Part shown: one piece after another, positions 1-5,296 of the stretch | How the letters are laid out: every line of letters starts with the position of its first letter | Numbering within the stretch: the first letter of the stretch is position 1 | NCBI GenBank assembly: GCA_021810735.1 | Contig: JAJZIF010000297.1 | Span: forward strand, 1-5,471 | Length of the DNA: 5,471 nucleotides | Origin: Acidobacteriota bacterium | GTDB lineage: Bacteria; Acidobacteriota; Terriglobia; Terriglobales; Acidobacteriaceae | Direction of reading: 5' to 3' | Translations under genes and position numbers: made by a program | The notes under the pieces: model-generated | Seen by the model: only the letters and a program-made list of their open reading frames with translations | The model's database searches: none | Told to the model about the DNA's origin: nothing

Positions 1-484
1 CCAGGCTGCCGCCGAAGTAGCGCCGCGCCGCTCCGTGGAACGTCTCATAGGTTCCCTGCAAAATGCCCTGCGTGCCGATGTAAATCCACGATCCGGCGGT
101 CATCTGCCCAAACATCATCAGTCCCGCACGGTCCAGTCTGTCGAACTCCTCCCATGTGGCCCACCACGGCACCAGGTTCGAATTGGCAATCAGCACCCTG
201 GGTGCGAGCGGCTGTGTTTCCAGCACGACCACCGGTTTGCCGGACTGCACCAGAAGCGTCTGGTCATTCCGCAGCCGTTCCAGCGTGGCTACGATGCGGT
301 GGTAGGCATCCCAGTTTCGCGCCGCTTTGCCCCGCCCGCCATACACAATCAGCTCTTCAGGCTTCTCGGCCACTTCAGGATCGAGATTGTTCATCAGCAT
401 CCGCTTGGCCGCTTCCTGAATCCAGCCCGGTGCTGTGCGTGTGTTGCCGCGCGGAGCGCGAATGGGAGAATACGATGTGCTCAC
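1..484 (-). CDS. hutU: Urocanate hydratase (urocanase), N-terminal 161 residues, runs off the left edge
   Basis: Urocanase converts urocanate to 4-imidazolone-5-propionate with tightly bound NAD+, the second step of histidine degradation in the cytoplasm. The translation carries family hallmarks: [14 protein letters not shown] (residues 45-58), [11 protein letters not shown] (75-85), [19 protein letters not shown] (96-114) and [14 protein letters not shown] followed by QGTYETF (128-149), ending in RRYFGGSL at the window edge. The family is about 550 residues long, so roughly the first 30% is present and the catalytic cysteine region lies outside. The start is GTG at 484-482, chosen because AAGGAG (minus strand, 498-493) sits 8 bases upstream and no better in-frame start is seen. 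It is the last minus-strand gene visible, about 218 bp after the TPR-barrel gene, so it probably has its own promoter or leader; other hut genes would be expected further left. Family assignment is secure by motif recognition; regulation is unknown. Confidence 0.95.
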   Translation of the reverse strand, partial: MSTSYSPIRAPRGNTRTAPGWIQEAAKRMLMNNLDPEVAEKPEELIVYGGRGKAARNWDAYHRIVATLERLRNDQTLLVQSGKPVVVLETQPLAPRVLIANSNLVPWWATWEEFDRLDRAGLMMFGQMTAGSWIYIGTQGILQGTYETFHGAARRYFGGSL

Positions 485-492
485 TGCGTCAG

Positions 493-498
493 CTCCTT
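493..498 (-). promoter_or_regulatory. Ribosome binding site of hutU
   Basis: AAGGAG on the minus strand lies 8 bases before the GTG at 484. It decides the start of hutU, which has no ATG in the right place. Confidence 0.7.
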
Positions 499-626
499 AC
501 AGTTACAAATCATGTCCGTATACCGGCGGCTGCAGCCCGGTGATGCCAGTACGCAAAATTCCTGCGGGCTGCCCATGCAGGATGCGCCGGGCGGGTCAAC
601 CAGACATCATAATGCCGAAGCCATAT

Positions 627-662
627 CTTTTCGTAGAAAAGAAGGGTTCGGGAGCCGGCTCC
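627..662 (-). terminator. Possible terminator after the TPR-barrel gene (weak)
   Basis: About 40 bases past the TAA of the barrel gene, the minus strand has the palindrome GGAGCCGGCTCC (662-651), then a pyrimidine-rich run with several Ts, then a second small hairpin (641-627). The G+C stem followed by a T-rich stretch is terminator-like, but the stem has almost no loop and the T run is interrupted. It could equally be a protein binding site. Confidence 0.22.
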
Positions 663-702
663 GATGTCCCTCGAAAAACCACTGGAACGAGCCGTCTGCG
701 TG

Positions 703-2370
703 TTACCTGTCCGCCATGCCAAAGACAGCGTTGTTGCCGGTGCGCAGGTCATGGCCCCAGGTCAGTACCACGCGCGTGCCCAGCACGGTGATGCGGGCCT
801 CGATGCCCGTATCGAACAGCCACTGGCTGGTTGCAAGTCCCGGGTTCGGAGCGCCCATCCGGCCTACGTCAAATAGCGGGCCTGCCTGAATATCGATGAG
901 CCCGTTGCTGTAGAGCCGCCGGTAAACATCGCTGTTCGCCAGCAGATACCGCGTACCCAGCGGCGAGCTGCCCTTGCGCCCGTCGCGCACGCCAATATCG
1001 CCGCGCAGCCAAAGGGAGTTATCTCGTTCCACCCCCAGCATGAACAGTTCGTCAAATGGCGATGCGCCCAGCAGGCCCCCGCCGCGCACTTCCTGTTTGA
1101 CCTCCCAGCGGTTGGAATCCTGAGACGGAAACCATCGCAGCAACGTAAGACCCTGCAGTTTCTCGAACATGTGAGATGGGTTTGACCATATCCGGCCGGT
1201 TTGCGAGTAGATTCCAGTCGTGACGGTCAGTCGCCGTTGCGGCATGTCGATAGGCTTGCCGGTCATCGAGAGCAGATATTTCAGCTCCATTCCGGGCAGC
1301 ACGATGTCCGGTGTCAGCGCCGTTCCGTCTTGTACGTCGCGATATGAACGGTGCGACAGCTCGGCGCCCGTGGACCAGCGAAGATGGCCGGTCATGTAAT
1401 CCGTGAGGGAAAACCCCGCGACCTGCCTTTGTAGATTCAGCGAACCCAGGACCGGTGCCGTGCCGGTAAACGACCGCCGGATGGCCCAGTTTTCATCCCG
1501 TGCATCGAACGTGACACGCCATCGCCATTGCGGTAGATCATGTGGCGGCGCCGAAAGTTTAACCCACACCCTGCGTTTCTGGTCGTCCCAGCGGAGCAGG
1601 GAAGTGACATTCATCGCCGAATTGCGAATGTTGTAGTAGGAGGGGTAAATGGTTTCATAGGGCAAGCCGCTCAGCACTGCAAAAGCTGATGCGAGCCGGC
1701 TGCTGCCGAAGCCATTGCGCTCCAAAGCGTGAAAATTCGCGTCAAATGACCCATTCGGCCGTGGGCTGAGTTCGATCCGATAGCTCGGGAATATCCCAAG
1801 CCCCTTCAATCGGACACGGGTGGTCTGAAACTGCTGCTCTGTGAGCAAAGCAGCAGGGGAAAACGTAAATGCCCGTCCTAAAATGAGGGGGCTGATTCGC
1901 AGTTCATGATCGAGATTCAGGGAATAGATTTGCGGTTTTCCGATACGGTTCCAGTACTTTAGCGCGGCTGGCAGGTTTCCCATCAGAAAGTAGACTGTGC
2001 CGGCAAAGTTGTTCGCGTATCTGTCGTTCGGGTCGAGCTTGAGCCCCTTGCGCAGCCACGCCGCCGCCTCGGGATACTGTTTTTGCTCGAAGGCCACGCC
2101 TGCCAACTCGATTGGAAACCGCTTCTGCTTTGGGCAGAGCCGTTCGCCCTTAAGCAGCGCCTGGTGTGCTTCCTTCCACTGTCGCTGACGCGCCAGGGCC
2201 ATCCCCTTGGCATAGATCGCATTCGACTGACTGGTTGAGCATTGCGCAGACGAGCAGATGGGCATGGACGCGATGCAGATCAGCAGCCATAGCCCAGGTA
2301 TGGCAGCACGTCTGGGCAGCCATTTGCGAGAGGGCCTGCGGCCGCCGGCTTTGCTTACATCTATGGGCAT
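703..2370 (-). CDS. TPR-POTRA-like Omp85/TpsB-type outer-membrane barrel protein, 555 aa
   Basis: Domain order from the ATG at 2370: a basic N-terminus and hydrophobic signal segment (about residues 18-43, LWLLICIASMPICSSAQ), TPR-like helices (about 50-145, with AIYAKGMALARQRQWKEA and YPEAAAWLRKGLKLDPND), a POTRA-like unit (about 165-218, FQTTRVRLKGLGIFPSYRIE followed by a strand and an ER end), then a beta-rich barrel (about 225-555). The barrel has two Omp85-superfamily signs: LRGD (455-458), comparable to the conserved (V/L)RG(F/Y) loop motif, and PLFDVGRM (498-505), like the late-strand DxG motif of BamA/TpsB proteins. The last residues are not the usual C-terminal aromatic, although VF occurs five residues earlier. 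An upstream TTG (2451) would overlap the peptidase gene by 68 bp and lacks a signal-like start, so I prefer ATG 2370, 13 bp after the peptidase stop, although its SD is weak. Role inferred: an outer-membrane pore or assembly factor serving the two genes upstream; substrate unknown. Confidence 0.8.
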   Translation of the reverse strand: MPIDVSKAGGRRPSRKWLPRRAAIPGLWLLICIASMPICSSAQCSTSQSNAIYAKGMALARQRQWKEAHQALLKGERLCPKQKRFPIELAGVAFEQKQYPEAAAWLRKGLKLDPNDRYANNFAGTVYFLMGNLPAALKYWNRIGKPQIYSLNLDHELRISPLILGRAFTFSPAALLTEQQFQTTRVRLKGLGIFPSYRIELSPRPNGSFDANFHALERNGFGSSRLASAFAVLSGLPYETIYPSYYNIRNSAMNVTSLLRWDDQKRRVWVKLSAPPHDLPQWRWRVTFDARDENWAIRRSFTGTAPVLGSLNLQRQVAGFSLTDYMTGHLRWSTGAELSHRSYRDVQDGTALTPDIVLPGMELKYLLSMTGKPIDMPQRRLTVTTGIYSQTGRIWSNPSHMFEKLQGLTLLRWFPSQDSNRWEVKQEVRGGGLLGASPFDELFMLGVERDNSLWLRGDIGVRDGRKGSSPLGTRYLLANSDVYRRLYSNGLIDIQAGPLFDVGRMGAPNPGLATSQWLFDTGIEARITVLGTRVVLTWGHDLRTGNNAVFGMADR

Positions 2371-2383
2371 TGGTCGATCAGGG

Positions 2384-2929
2384 TCAGGCGTGTGGAGACT
2401 GCGGCACGGCAAGCAGCATCCATCGGTGAGTCGCGCTCCAGTCTTTTTCAAATTGTTTGCGGCTTTCCGGCAGCAGTTTTCGCAATTCAGGATCGTTCAT
2501 CATGACCAGGCCGTGCTGTGGGTCCATCCCATCGATCACCACATAGTGAAGCGCGCGCTGTCCGGGTGGGCGCAGAGCGACAATCAAGGGTCTGCCCTTG
2601 CGCAGCTGTTCATAGAGCTCCTGCCACTTGCCGCTTACAGCAAAGGCGAGATATCCATGACGCTCCAGATACCCTTCGAGAGCTGCCGGAGTCGCACCGT
2701 GTAGTCTCCGGGTATATACCTGTTTCTGGATCGCCTCTACGCTCGATGCTGAAGTCGCCGCGCGGTGCTGCTGCGCAGCCCAGTACTGCATCACCATCGC
2801 TACGGACGCAGCTCCGCAGCCGTCGCGCGGCTGGGCCACGAACGGGACGTTGATCCAGATCGCCCGCTGCGGCTGCAGGCCTGGGCTGAAGAGGAGCAGC
2901 AGGAGTGCTGCTCCCTGCATCAGGTTCAC
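2384..2929 (-). CDS. C39-like cysteine peptidase with signal peptide (PA2778-like), 181 aa
   Basis: A hydrophobic N-terminus (residues 4-16, MQGAALLLLLFSP) looks like a signal peptide, so the enzyme should act in the periplasm or envelope. The mature part opens with VPFVAQPRDGCGAASVAMV, the papain-like C39 pattern: Gln33 for the oxyanion hole and catalytic Cys38. ALHYVVIDG supplies His128 and MNDP supplies Asn145/Asp146 as the third member, so the active site looks complete. There is no ABC-transporter part, unlike bacteriocin-exporting C39 proteins. The closest family I recognise is the PA2778 cysteine peptidase, whose gene lies beside PA2779; those proteins carry C-terminal TPRs, which are absent here but occur in the next gene. 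The start is GTG 2929, 2 bp after the TAA of the upstream gene, or ATG 2920; close spacing suggests translational coupling and neither has a clear SD. Substrate unknown. The peptidase fold is well supported; the PA2778 assignment is likely. Confidence 0.85.
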   Translation of the reverse strand: MNLMQGAALLLLLFSPGLQPQRAIWINVPFVAQPRDGCGAASVAMVMQYWAAQQHRAATSASSVEAIQKQVYTRRLHGATPAALEGYLERHGYLAFAVSGKWQELYEQLRKGRPLIVALRPPGQRALHYVVIDGMDPQHGLVMMNDPELRKLLPESRKQFEKDWSATHRWMLLAVPQSPHA

Positions 2930-2931
2930 AG

Positions 2932-3351
2932 TTAATGGACCGCTACCAGAAGCACGACAATCAGCATGACGATGATCAGCAGAAGCATCTGGTTGGTCGT
3001 CAATGCTCCAGCAGCAAACTGCTGTTGTGCCTGGTTCGCGCGTGAGGATAGGTTTGCCAGCGCAGAATCTGACAAGGTGGGAATCGCCTTCTTCACCTGC
3101 ATCGGGTCAATGTGTTCCATCTTCATGGCCCGCTGCGCTATCGGCGTGGATAAGAATTTCGTCACCGTCGTGATGTTGTTTTCACGTGTGGCTGATTGCG
3201 TTTGCAGCTGTTGCTGTAATGCCTGGCTGCTCACAATGTGACTGGAGGTTTGCGCCCTTGCTGGCAATGTTACGGCACATGCCAAAAGGATAACGAGTGT
3301 GGAAACAACAAGCTTGGGCTGAAAGCGTCTGCCCGAACTGGATAGGGTCAT
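2932..3351 (-). CDS. Small secreted, C-terminally membrane-anchored protein, PA2779-like, 139 aa
   Basis: The protein has a signal peptide (residues 1-34, ending LPARAQ), a polar Gln-rich helical part, and a hydrophobic C-terminal helix (about 120-138, QMLLLIIVMLIVVLLVAV) that should anchor it in a membrane. The core TKFLSTPIAQRAMKMEHIDP followed by MQVKKAIPTLSDSALANLSS has the order seen in PA2779 family proteins: a short helix, an (I/V)DP turn, then an LSDxxLxxL helix, then a TM helix. Function of that family is unknown; it is usually found beside a PA2778-type peptidase, as here. I chose ATG 3351 because AGGGAG lies 6 bases upstream and a signal peptide starts right away; the longer reading from TTG 3462 adds 37 residues without character. 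First gene of the presumed operon. It may be substrate, anchor or regulator of the peptidase; that is inference. Confidence 0.8.
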   Translation of the reverse strand: MTLSSSGRRFQPKLVVSTLVILLACAVTLPARAQTSSHIVSSQALQQQLQTQSATRENNITTVTKFLSTPIAQRAMKMEHIDPMQVKKAIPTLSDSALANLSSRANQAQQQFAAGALTTNQMLLLIIVMLIVVLLVAVH

Positions 3352-3357
3352 CCATCT

Positions 3358-3363
3358 CTCCCT
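3358..3363 (-). promoter_or_regulatory. Ribosome binding site of the PA2779-like gene
   Basis: AGGGAG on the minus strand, 6 bases before ATG 3351. It favours this start over the upstream TTG (3462) and the in-frame ATG at 3378. Another ATG at 3355 is out of frame. Confidence 0.65.
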
Positions 3364-3748
3364 AGGGAAGGAATCCATACCGGAAGCTAGATGCTTCTGA
3401 AAATCCACAAGTTGCCAGACGATTGCCAGGATTCGACGCGTCGTTCTGCCCGAAACCCGCAACGCCTTTCACGTTGGAATTTCATCACCTGTGCTGCCGG
3501 TACTCGTGCGTAAAACCGCACACTGCAATCTTACCTGCCAATCAGCAAGTCGTTGATCCTGATCAGCTGCCCATGCGACCGGGCGGCATCGGCGCGGCTC
3601 CAAAATTCAGGTTTACTCGGGATCAGAACCCTGCTTTGGGAAGTTGAGTCACGCCCTGCTCGCGACCGGGAGCCTGATCTGAGTGATGCTCTGGCCTTGG
3701 CCGGCGCCTTTGGAAAAGCGCTACGGCCGTGAAGTGCCCGGCAAAATC
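3364..3748. other. Region without a recognised gene, upstream of the PA2779-like operon
   Basis: This stretch must hold the promoter of the minus-strand operon, probably in 3364-3560, but I see no clear -35/-10 pair. Small inverted repeats are present: GAAGC/GCTTC at 3383-3397 and GTGCG/CGCAC at 3506-3521. Between 3531 and about 3720 the minus strand reads as a possible protein C-terminus ending in HGQLIRINDLLIGR and a TAA; it looks somewhat protein-like but I do not recognise it and there is no matching upstream part. It may be the tail of a gene cut by the IS3 insertion that begins near 3749. Confidence 0.4.
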
Positions 3749-3750
3749 TG

Positions 3751-3777
3751 TACCAGTTGAGATGAGACAAACTGGTA
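3751..3777. repeat. Inverted repeat in the IS3 left-end leader
   Basis: TACCAGTT (3751-3758) and AACTGGTA (3770-3777) are perfect complements around an 11-base loop, directly upstream of the orfA SD. It lies in the presumed IS end and could be part of the transposase-binding end or an RNA hairpin shielding orfA from outside transcription. Confidence 0.6.
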
Positions 3778-3780
3778 TGG

Positions 3781-3786
3781 AAGGAG
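3781..3786 (+). promoter_or_regulatory. Ribosome binding site of the IS3 orfA remnant
   Basis: AAGGAG, 7 bases before ATG 3794, confirms the original start of orfA. Confidence 0.7.
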
Positions 3787-3793
3787 CCTGAAA

Positions 3794-4099
3794 ATGGGCA
3801 AGGCAAGGAAGCACAGGCCTGAGCAGATTGTGAACATTCTGCGGCAGATTGAAGTCGCGGTAGCGAACGGCAAGACACACCCGATAGCAAGCCGCGAGGC
3901 CGGGATCACCGAACAGACCTACTACCGCTGGCGCAAGGAGTACGGCGGTTTGAAAGTGGACCAGGCTAAACGCCTTAAGGAACTGGAGCAGGAGAACAGC
4001 AAACTCAAGCGTCTGGTGGCCGAATGGAAGAATCATGGCTTATGTAGATGGGCGTATCGATGGTTGGTGGAACACCTTCCACCCAAAGTGATTCGATGA
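3794..4099 (+). pseudogene. IS3-family transposase orfA (InsE/OrfA type), truncated
   Basis: OrfA is the HTH-bearing part of the IS3 transposase. Residues 1-77 match the IS407-group pattern: RKHRPEQIVNILRQIEVAVA (5-24), an HTH reaching EAGITEQTYYRWRKEYGG (35-52), then a leucine-zipper-like helix LKELEQENSKLKRLVAE (61-77). Intact proteins continue with a segment like LSLEKQVLKD and are followed by orfB through a frameshift. Here the reading frame instead runs into unrelated sequence for 24 residues (WKNHGLC onward) and stops. No orfB catalytic (DDE) domain is present downstream. A second, different sequence has been joined at about 4025. The protein could still bind the IS end but cannot transpose it. 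Confidence 0.85.
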
Positions 4100-4200
4100 T
4101 GTTACGCTTCCGGCCTCGGTCTCCAAACCCTTGGCAACAGGCGCTGCTCATCGCAACGCACAGCGATGCTTTGTCCTTGATAACGCCTCACCCCTTATCG
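4025..4200. other. Unassigned sequence between two transposase remnants
   Basis: Frames are open here on both strands for short distances, but I recognise no protein, RNA or element end. It probably represents part of another element or flanking DNA brought in by deletion. Identity not determined. Confidence 0.4.
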
Positions 4201-4350
4201 ATGGTACAAATTACCGGGCACGCCACGGCCAGGAAGTATGAGCGCAGCGAAGGCCGGAAGGACACGCGGGCCGGCAGCTATGATCGGCGCCTTCAGACCA
4301 AGGCCGGCGAAGTGAAGCTGACGGTGCCGAAGCTGCGGACCTTGCCTTTC
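4201..4350 (+). pseudogene. IS256-family (Mutator type) transposase fragment, about 50 codons
   Basis: The frame reads ATARKYERSEGRKDTRAGSY followed by DRRLQTKAGEVKLTVPKLRTLPF. This is the characteristic N-terminal block of IS256-family transposases (YERSxxRxxxRAGxYxRxLxTxAGEVxLxVPKLRxLPF), which sits before the catalytic DDE domain. Similarity starts near 4201 and breaks off right after LPF at about 4350, where intact proteins continue with a segment like ETAIIERYRRR. The open frame continues to 4455 but the remaining residues are foreign, being antisense to the intron-like sequence. It lacks both the N-terminal part and the whole catalytic domain, so it is inactive. Confidence 0.82.
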
Positions 4351-4364
4351 ACAGCGTCGGCGTC

Positions 4365-4535
4365 CCGACAAAAGTGTTCTTTCGCAGCTCAATCCCCGGC
4401 CCGCACCTCCCTCTGTCAACGCTTCGACGCCACCCTCACGGATGACTTCGCATGACTTGGGGCCGGTATGGGTCGCTAACCGTTTACCGTATGACTCTCT
4501 CATTCACTACACCTCGCCGGTCTTTACCGGCGCAC
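4365..4535 (-). mobile_element. Probable 5' end (domain I part) of a group II intron, truncated
   Basis: On the minus strand the segment begins GTGCGCCGG at 4535, fitting the group II 5' consensus GUGYG. It goes on with a 7-bp hairpin, then blocks that I recognise from the 5' non-coding part of bacterial group II introns: GTGTAGTGAATGAGAGAGTC, GGTTAGCGACCC, TCATCCGTGAGGGTGGCG, and AGCGTTGACAGAGGGAGGTG with GATTGAGCTGCGAAAGAAC near the end. The left limit is fuzzy, between about 4351 and 4370, where it meets the IS256 scrap. No reverse transcriptase/maturase and no domain V or 3' end are in the window, so it cannot splice or move. The assignment rests on recalled sequence pattern, not on a fold; an unrelated repeat is the main alternative. 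Confidence 0.6.
4515..4532. repeat. Perfect hairpin at the intron edge, upstream of the HDO gene
   Basis: CGCCGGT and ACCGGCG pair over 7 bp around the loop CTTT. Read on the minus strand it is the first stem of the intron remnant; read on the plus strand it would sit 4 bases before the SD of the HDO gene. It has no T run after it on the plus strand, so it is unlikely to terminate transcription. Confidence 0.7.
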
Positions 4536-4541
4536 GAAAGG
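4536..4541 (+). promoter_or_regulatory. Ribosome binding site of the HDO gene
   Basis: GAAAGG, 7 bases before ATG 4549. It directly abuts the inferred 5' end of the intron remnant at 4535, so everything upstream of the SD belongs to mobile DNA. Confidence 0.6.
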
Positions 4542-4548
4542 TTAGACT

Positions 4549-5223
4549 ATGACACCCACGATAACTACGCCACAACAGCAAAGACCGCAGCAGTCAACAG
4601 CCGTCCTGGAAGAGAGAATCAACCAGATCATTGACAATCTGATGTCTTCTCTCCCAAAAGTGAAAGACCTGACTAGTGATGAACGCCGTGGAATTATTGC
4701 TCGCTATACGGCTGTTCTGGAAGGCAACTTTATTTATTGGATGACCGCCACCCTGATTGCCGTCCATGCTGAGAAGGCGAAGCCGATCCTGCTCGAAAAC
4801 CTGCACGAAGAGGTGCGCGATTCTCATCCTGCAATGATGCGCAGATTCGCGATTGCCGCGAATGCATTTCCCACGGATATAGATGCTCTGGCGGTAGACG
4901 ACGGACTTACACGGGTGCGGCTGTTTATGGCACGGCTTTCCGCGGTTCACTCGCTAGCGACGATGGCCTTCTTTGAAGGATTCATTCAGAAGTTTATGGC
5001 CTATCTCGCTGATCTCGCGCACGCACAAGGATCAACGGAAATGGAATATACTGACGTCCATGGCATATGCGACATTGAACATACGGAAGGACTTTTCCGG
5101 GCCCTGTCCGCCGAAATGGATATCAACCCATTACCGCAGAATGTCGACGCACTCGAGGGAGTCTACCTGTTTCGTTCATTGATCGAGGAGATCGTTTTCT
5201 CGAGGCCCGTCACGGCAACCTAG
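4549..5223 (+). CDS. Heme-oxygenase-like diiron (HDO) family protein, 224 aa
   Basis: The all-helical sequence has the layout of iron-containing HDO/CADD/TenA-like enzymes, which use a two-iron site to oxidise small molecules (N-oxygenation, oxidative cleavage, decarboxylation and similar). Putative ligands: Glu87 or Glu88 with His93 in NLHEEVRDSHPAMM (84-97), Glu143 in MAFFEGF (139-145), and His171, Asp175, His178 in DVHGICDIEH (169-178). The last group is the diagnostic H-x3-D-x2-H. All six expected ligand positions are therefore occupied. Length about 220 residues is normal for a single-domain member; residues 1-18 are a Gln/Thr/Pro-rich tail. No signal peptide is visible, so it is likely cytoplasmic. 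A GAAAGG SD supports ATG 4549. No biosynthetic partner lies next to it; neighbours are element remnants, so the substrate cannot be guessed. Two hand-counted lines (4621-4740) give about 43% GC against about 62% in 1021-1080, hinting at a different origin. Confidence 0.75.
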   Translation: MTPTITTPQQQRPQQSTAVLEERINQIIDNLMSSLPKVKDLTSDERRGIIARYTAVLEGNFIYWMTATLIAVHAEKAKPILLENLHEEVRDSHPAMMRRFAIAANAFPTDIDALAVDDGLTRVRLFMARLSAVHSLATMAFFEGFIQKFMAYLADLAHAQGSTEMEYTDVHGICDIEHTEGLFRALSAEMDINPLPQNVDALEGVYLFRSLIEEIVFSRPVTAT

Positions 5224-5296
5224 TACCGTGACCTCGTAGATTCGTAATCAAGTTTGGCACTTTTGTGGGGCCCGATCCGGGCGTTATAGCGGAAGC
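5224..5296. other. Gap between the HDO gene and the IS630-like gene; may hold the IS left end
   Basis: If the downstream gene belongs to an IS630 element, its left inverted repeat should lie here, next to a TA target dinucleotide (TA occurs at 5221-5222, 5224-5225, 5238-5239 and 5247-5248). The right end is out of the window, so the terminus cannot be set. No terminator hairpin for the HDO gene was found. Confidence 0.3.

Larger units (their letters stand above)
485..702 (-). other. Intergenic leader between the TPR-barrel gene and hutU
   Basis: No gene is supported in this 218 bp stretch. It holds several inverted repeats: an 8-bp pair GCAGCCCG/CGGGCTGC at 532-539 and 565-572 (25-base loop), the 10-bp palindrome GGCTGCAGCC at 528-537 overlapping its left arm, a tight 6-bp hairpin CTTTTC-GTA-GAAAAG at 627-641, and the 12-bp palindrome GGAGCCGGCTCC at 651-662. 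The first two lie within the presumed 5' leader or promoter of hutU, where an operator for a Hut regulator could sit. I could not identify a convincing -35/-10 pair or a known riboswitch class. A minus-strand reading frame crosses the region (752-510) but resembles nothing and overlaps the end of the barrel gene. Confidence 0.4.
3749..4024 (+). mobile_element. IS3-family (IS407-like group) remnant: probable left end and 5' part of orfA
   Basis: The likely left terminus is TGTACCAGTT at 3749, beginning with the TG typical of IS3 ends. It is followed by a leader, an SD and orfA. Similarity to IS3 orfA stops after residue 77 (KRLVAE, position 4024), so the rest of orfA, all of orfB and the right end are missing. 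No copy of the complement of the left end (AACTGGTACA) was seen further right in the window, nor a target duplication. The element is therefore dead. Confidence 0.7.

Noticed and set aside
485..702. Riboswitch upstream of hutU
   Set aside because: I looked for known riboswitch cores and found none; only simple inverted repeats are present.
510..752. Minus-strand 80-codon frame between the barrel gene and hutU
   Set aside because: It overlaps the 3' end of the barrel gene in another frame, has no SD that I can see, and resembles no protein.
35..889. Plus-strand open frame of 284 codons opposite hutU and the barrel gene
   Set aside because: It is the antisense of two well-supported genes, has unnatural composition (rich in R, P, C, H) and no recognisable domain.
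2371..2451. N-terminal extension of the barrel protein starting at TTG 2451
   Set aside because: It would overlap the peptidase gene by 68 bp, has no SD, and places 27 extra residues before the signal peptide; ATG 2370 gives a normal secreted protein.
3352..3462. Extension of the small PA2779-like protein from TTG 3462
   Set aside because: The added residues would precede a well-formed signal peptide, and a good SD sits just before ATG 3351.
3531..3890. Minus-strand 119-codon frame running from inside IS3 orfA to 3531 as an intact gene
   Set aside because: Its first half is antisense to transposase codons, so it is at most a chance fusion; only the tail outside the IS end may be a real remnant.
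4195..4503. Minus-strand 102-codon frame across the intron-like segment
   Set aside because: It reads through antisense IS256 codons and the non-coding intron 5' region; no protein signature.
4594..4950. Minus-strand 118-codon frame within the HDO gene
   Set aside because: Antisense shadow of a gene with clear ligand motifs.
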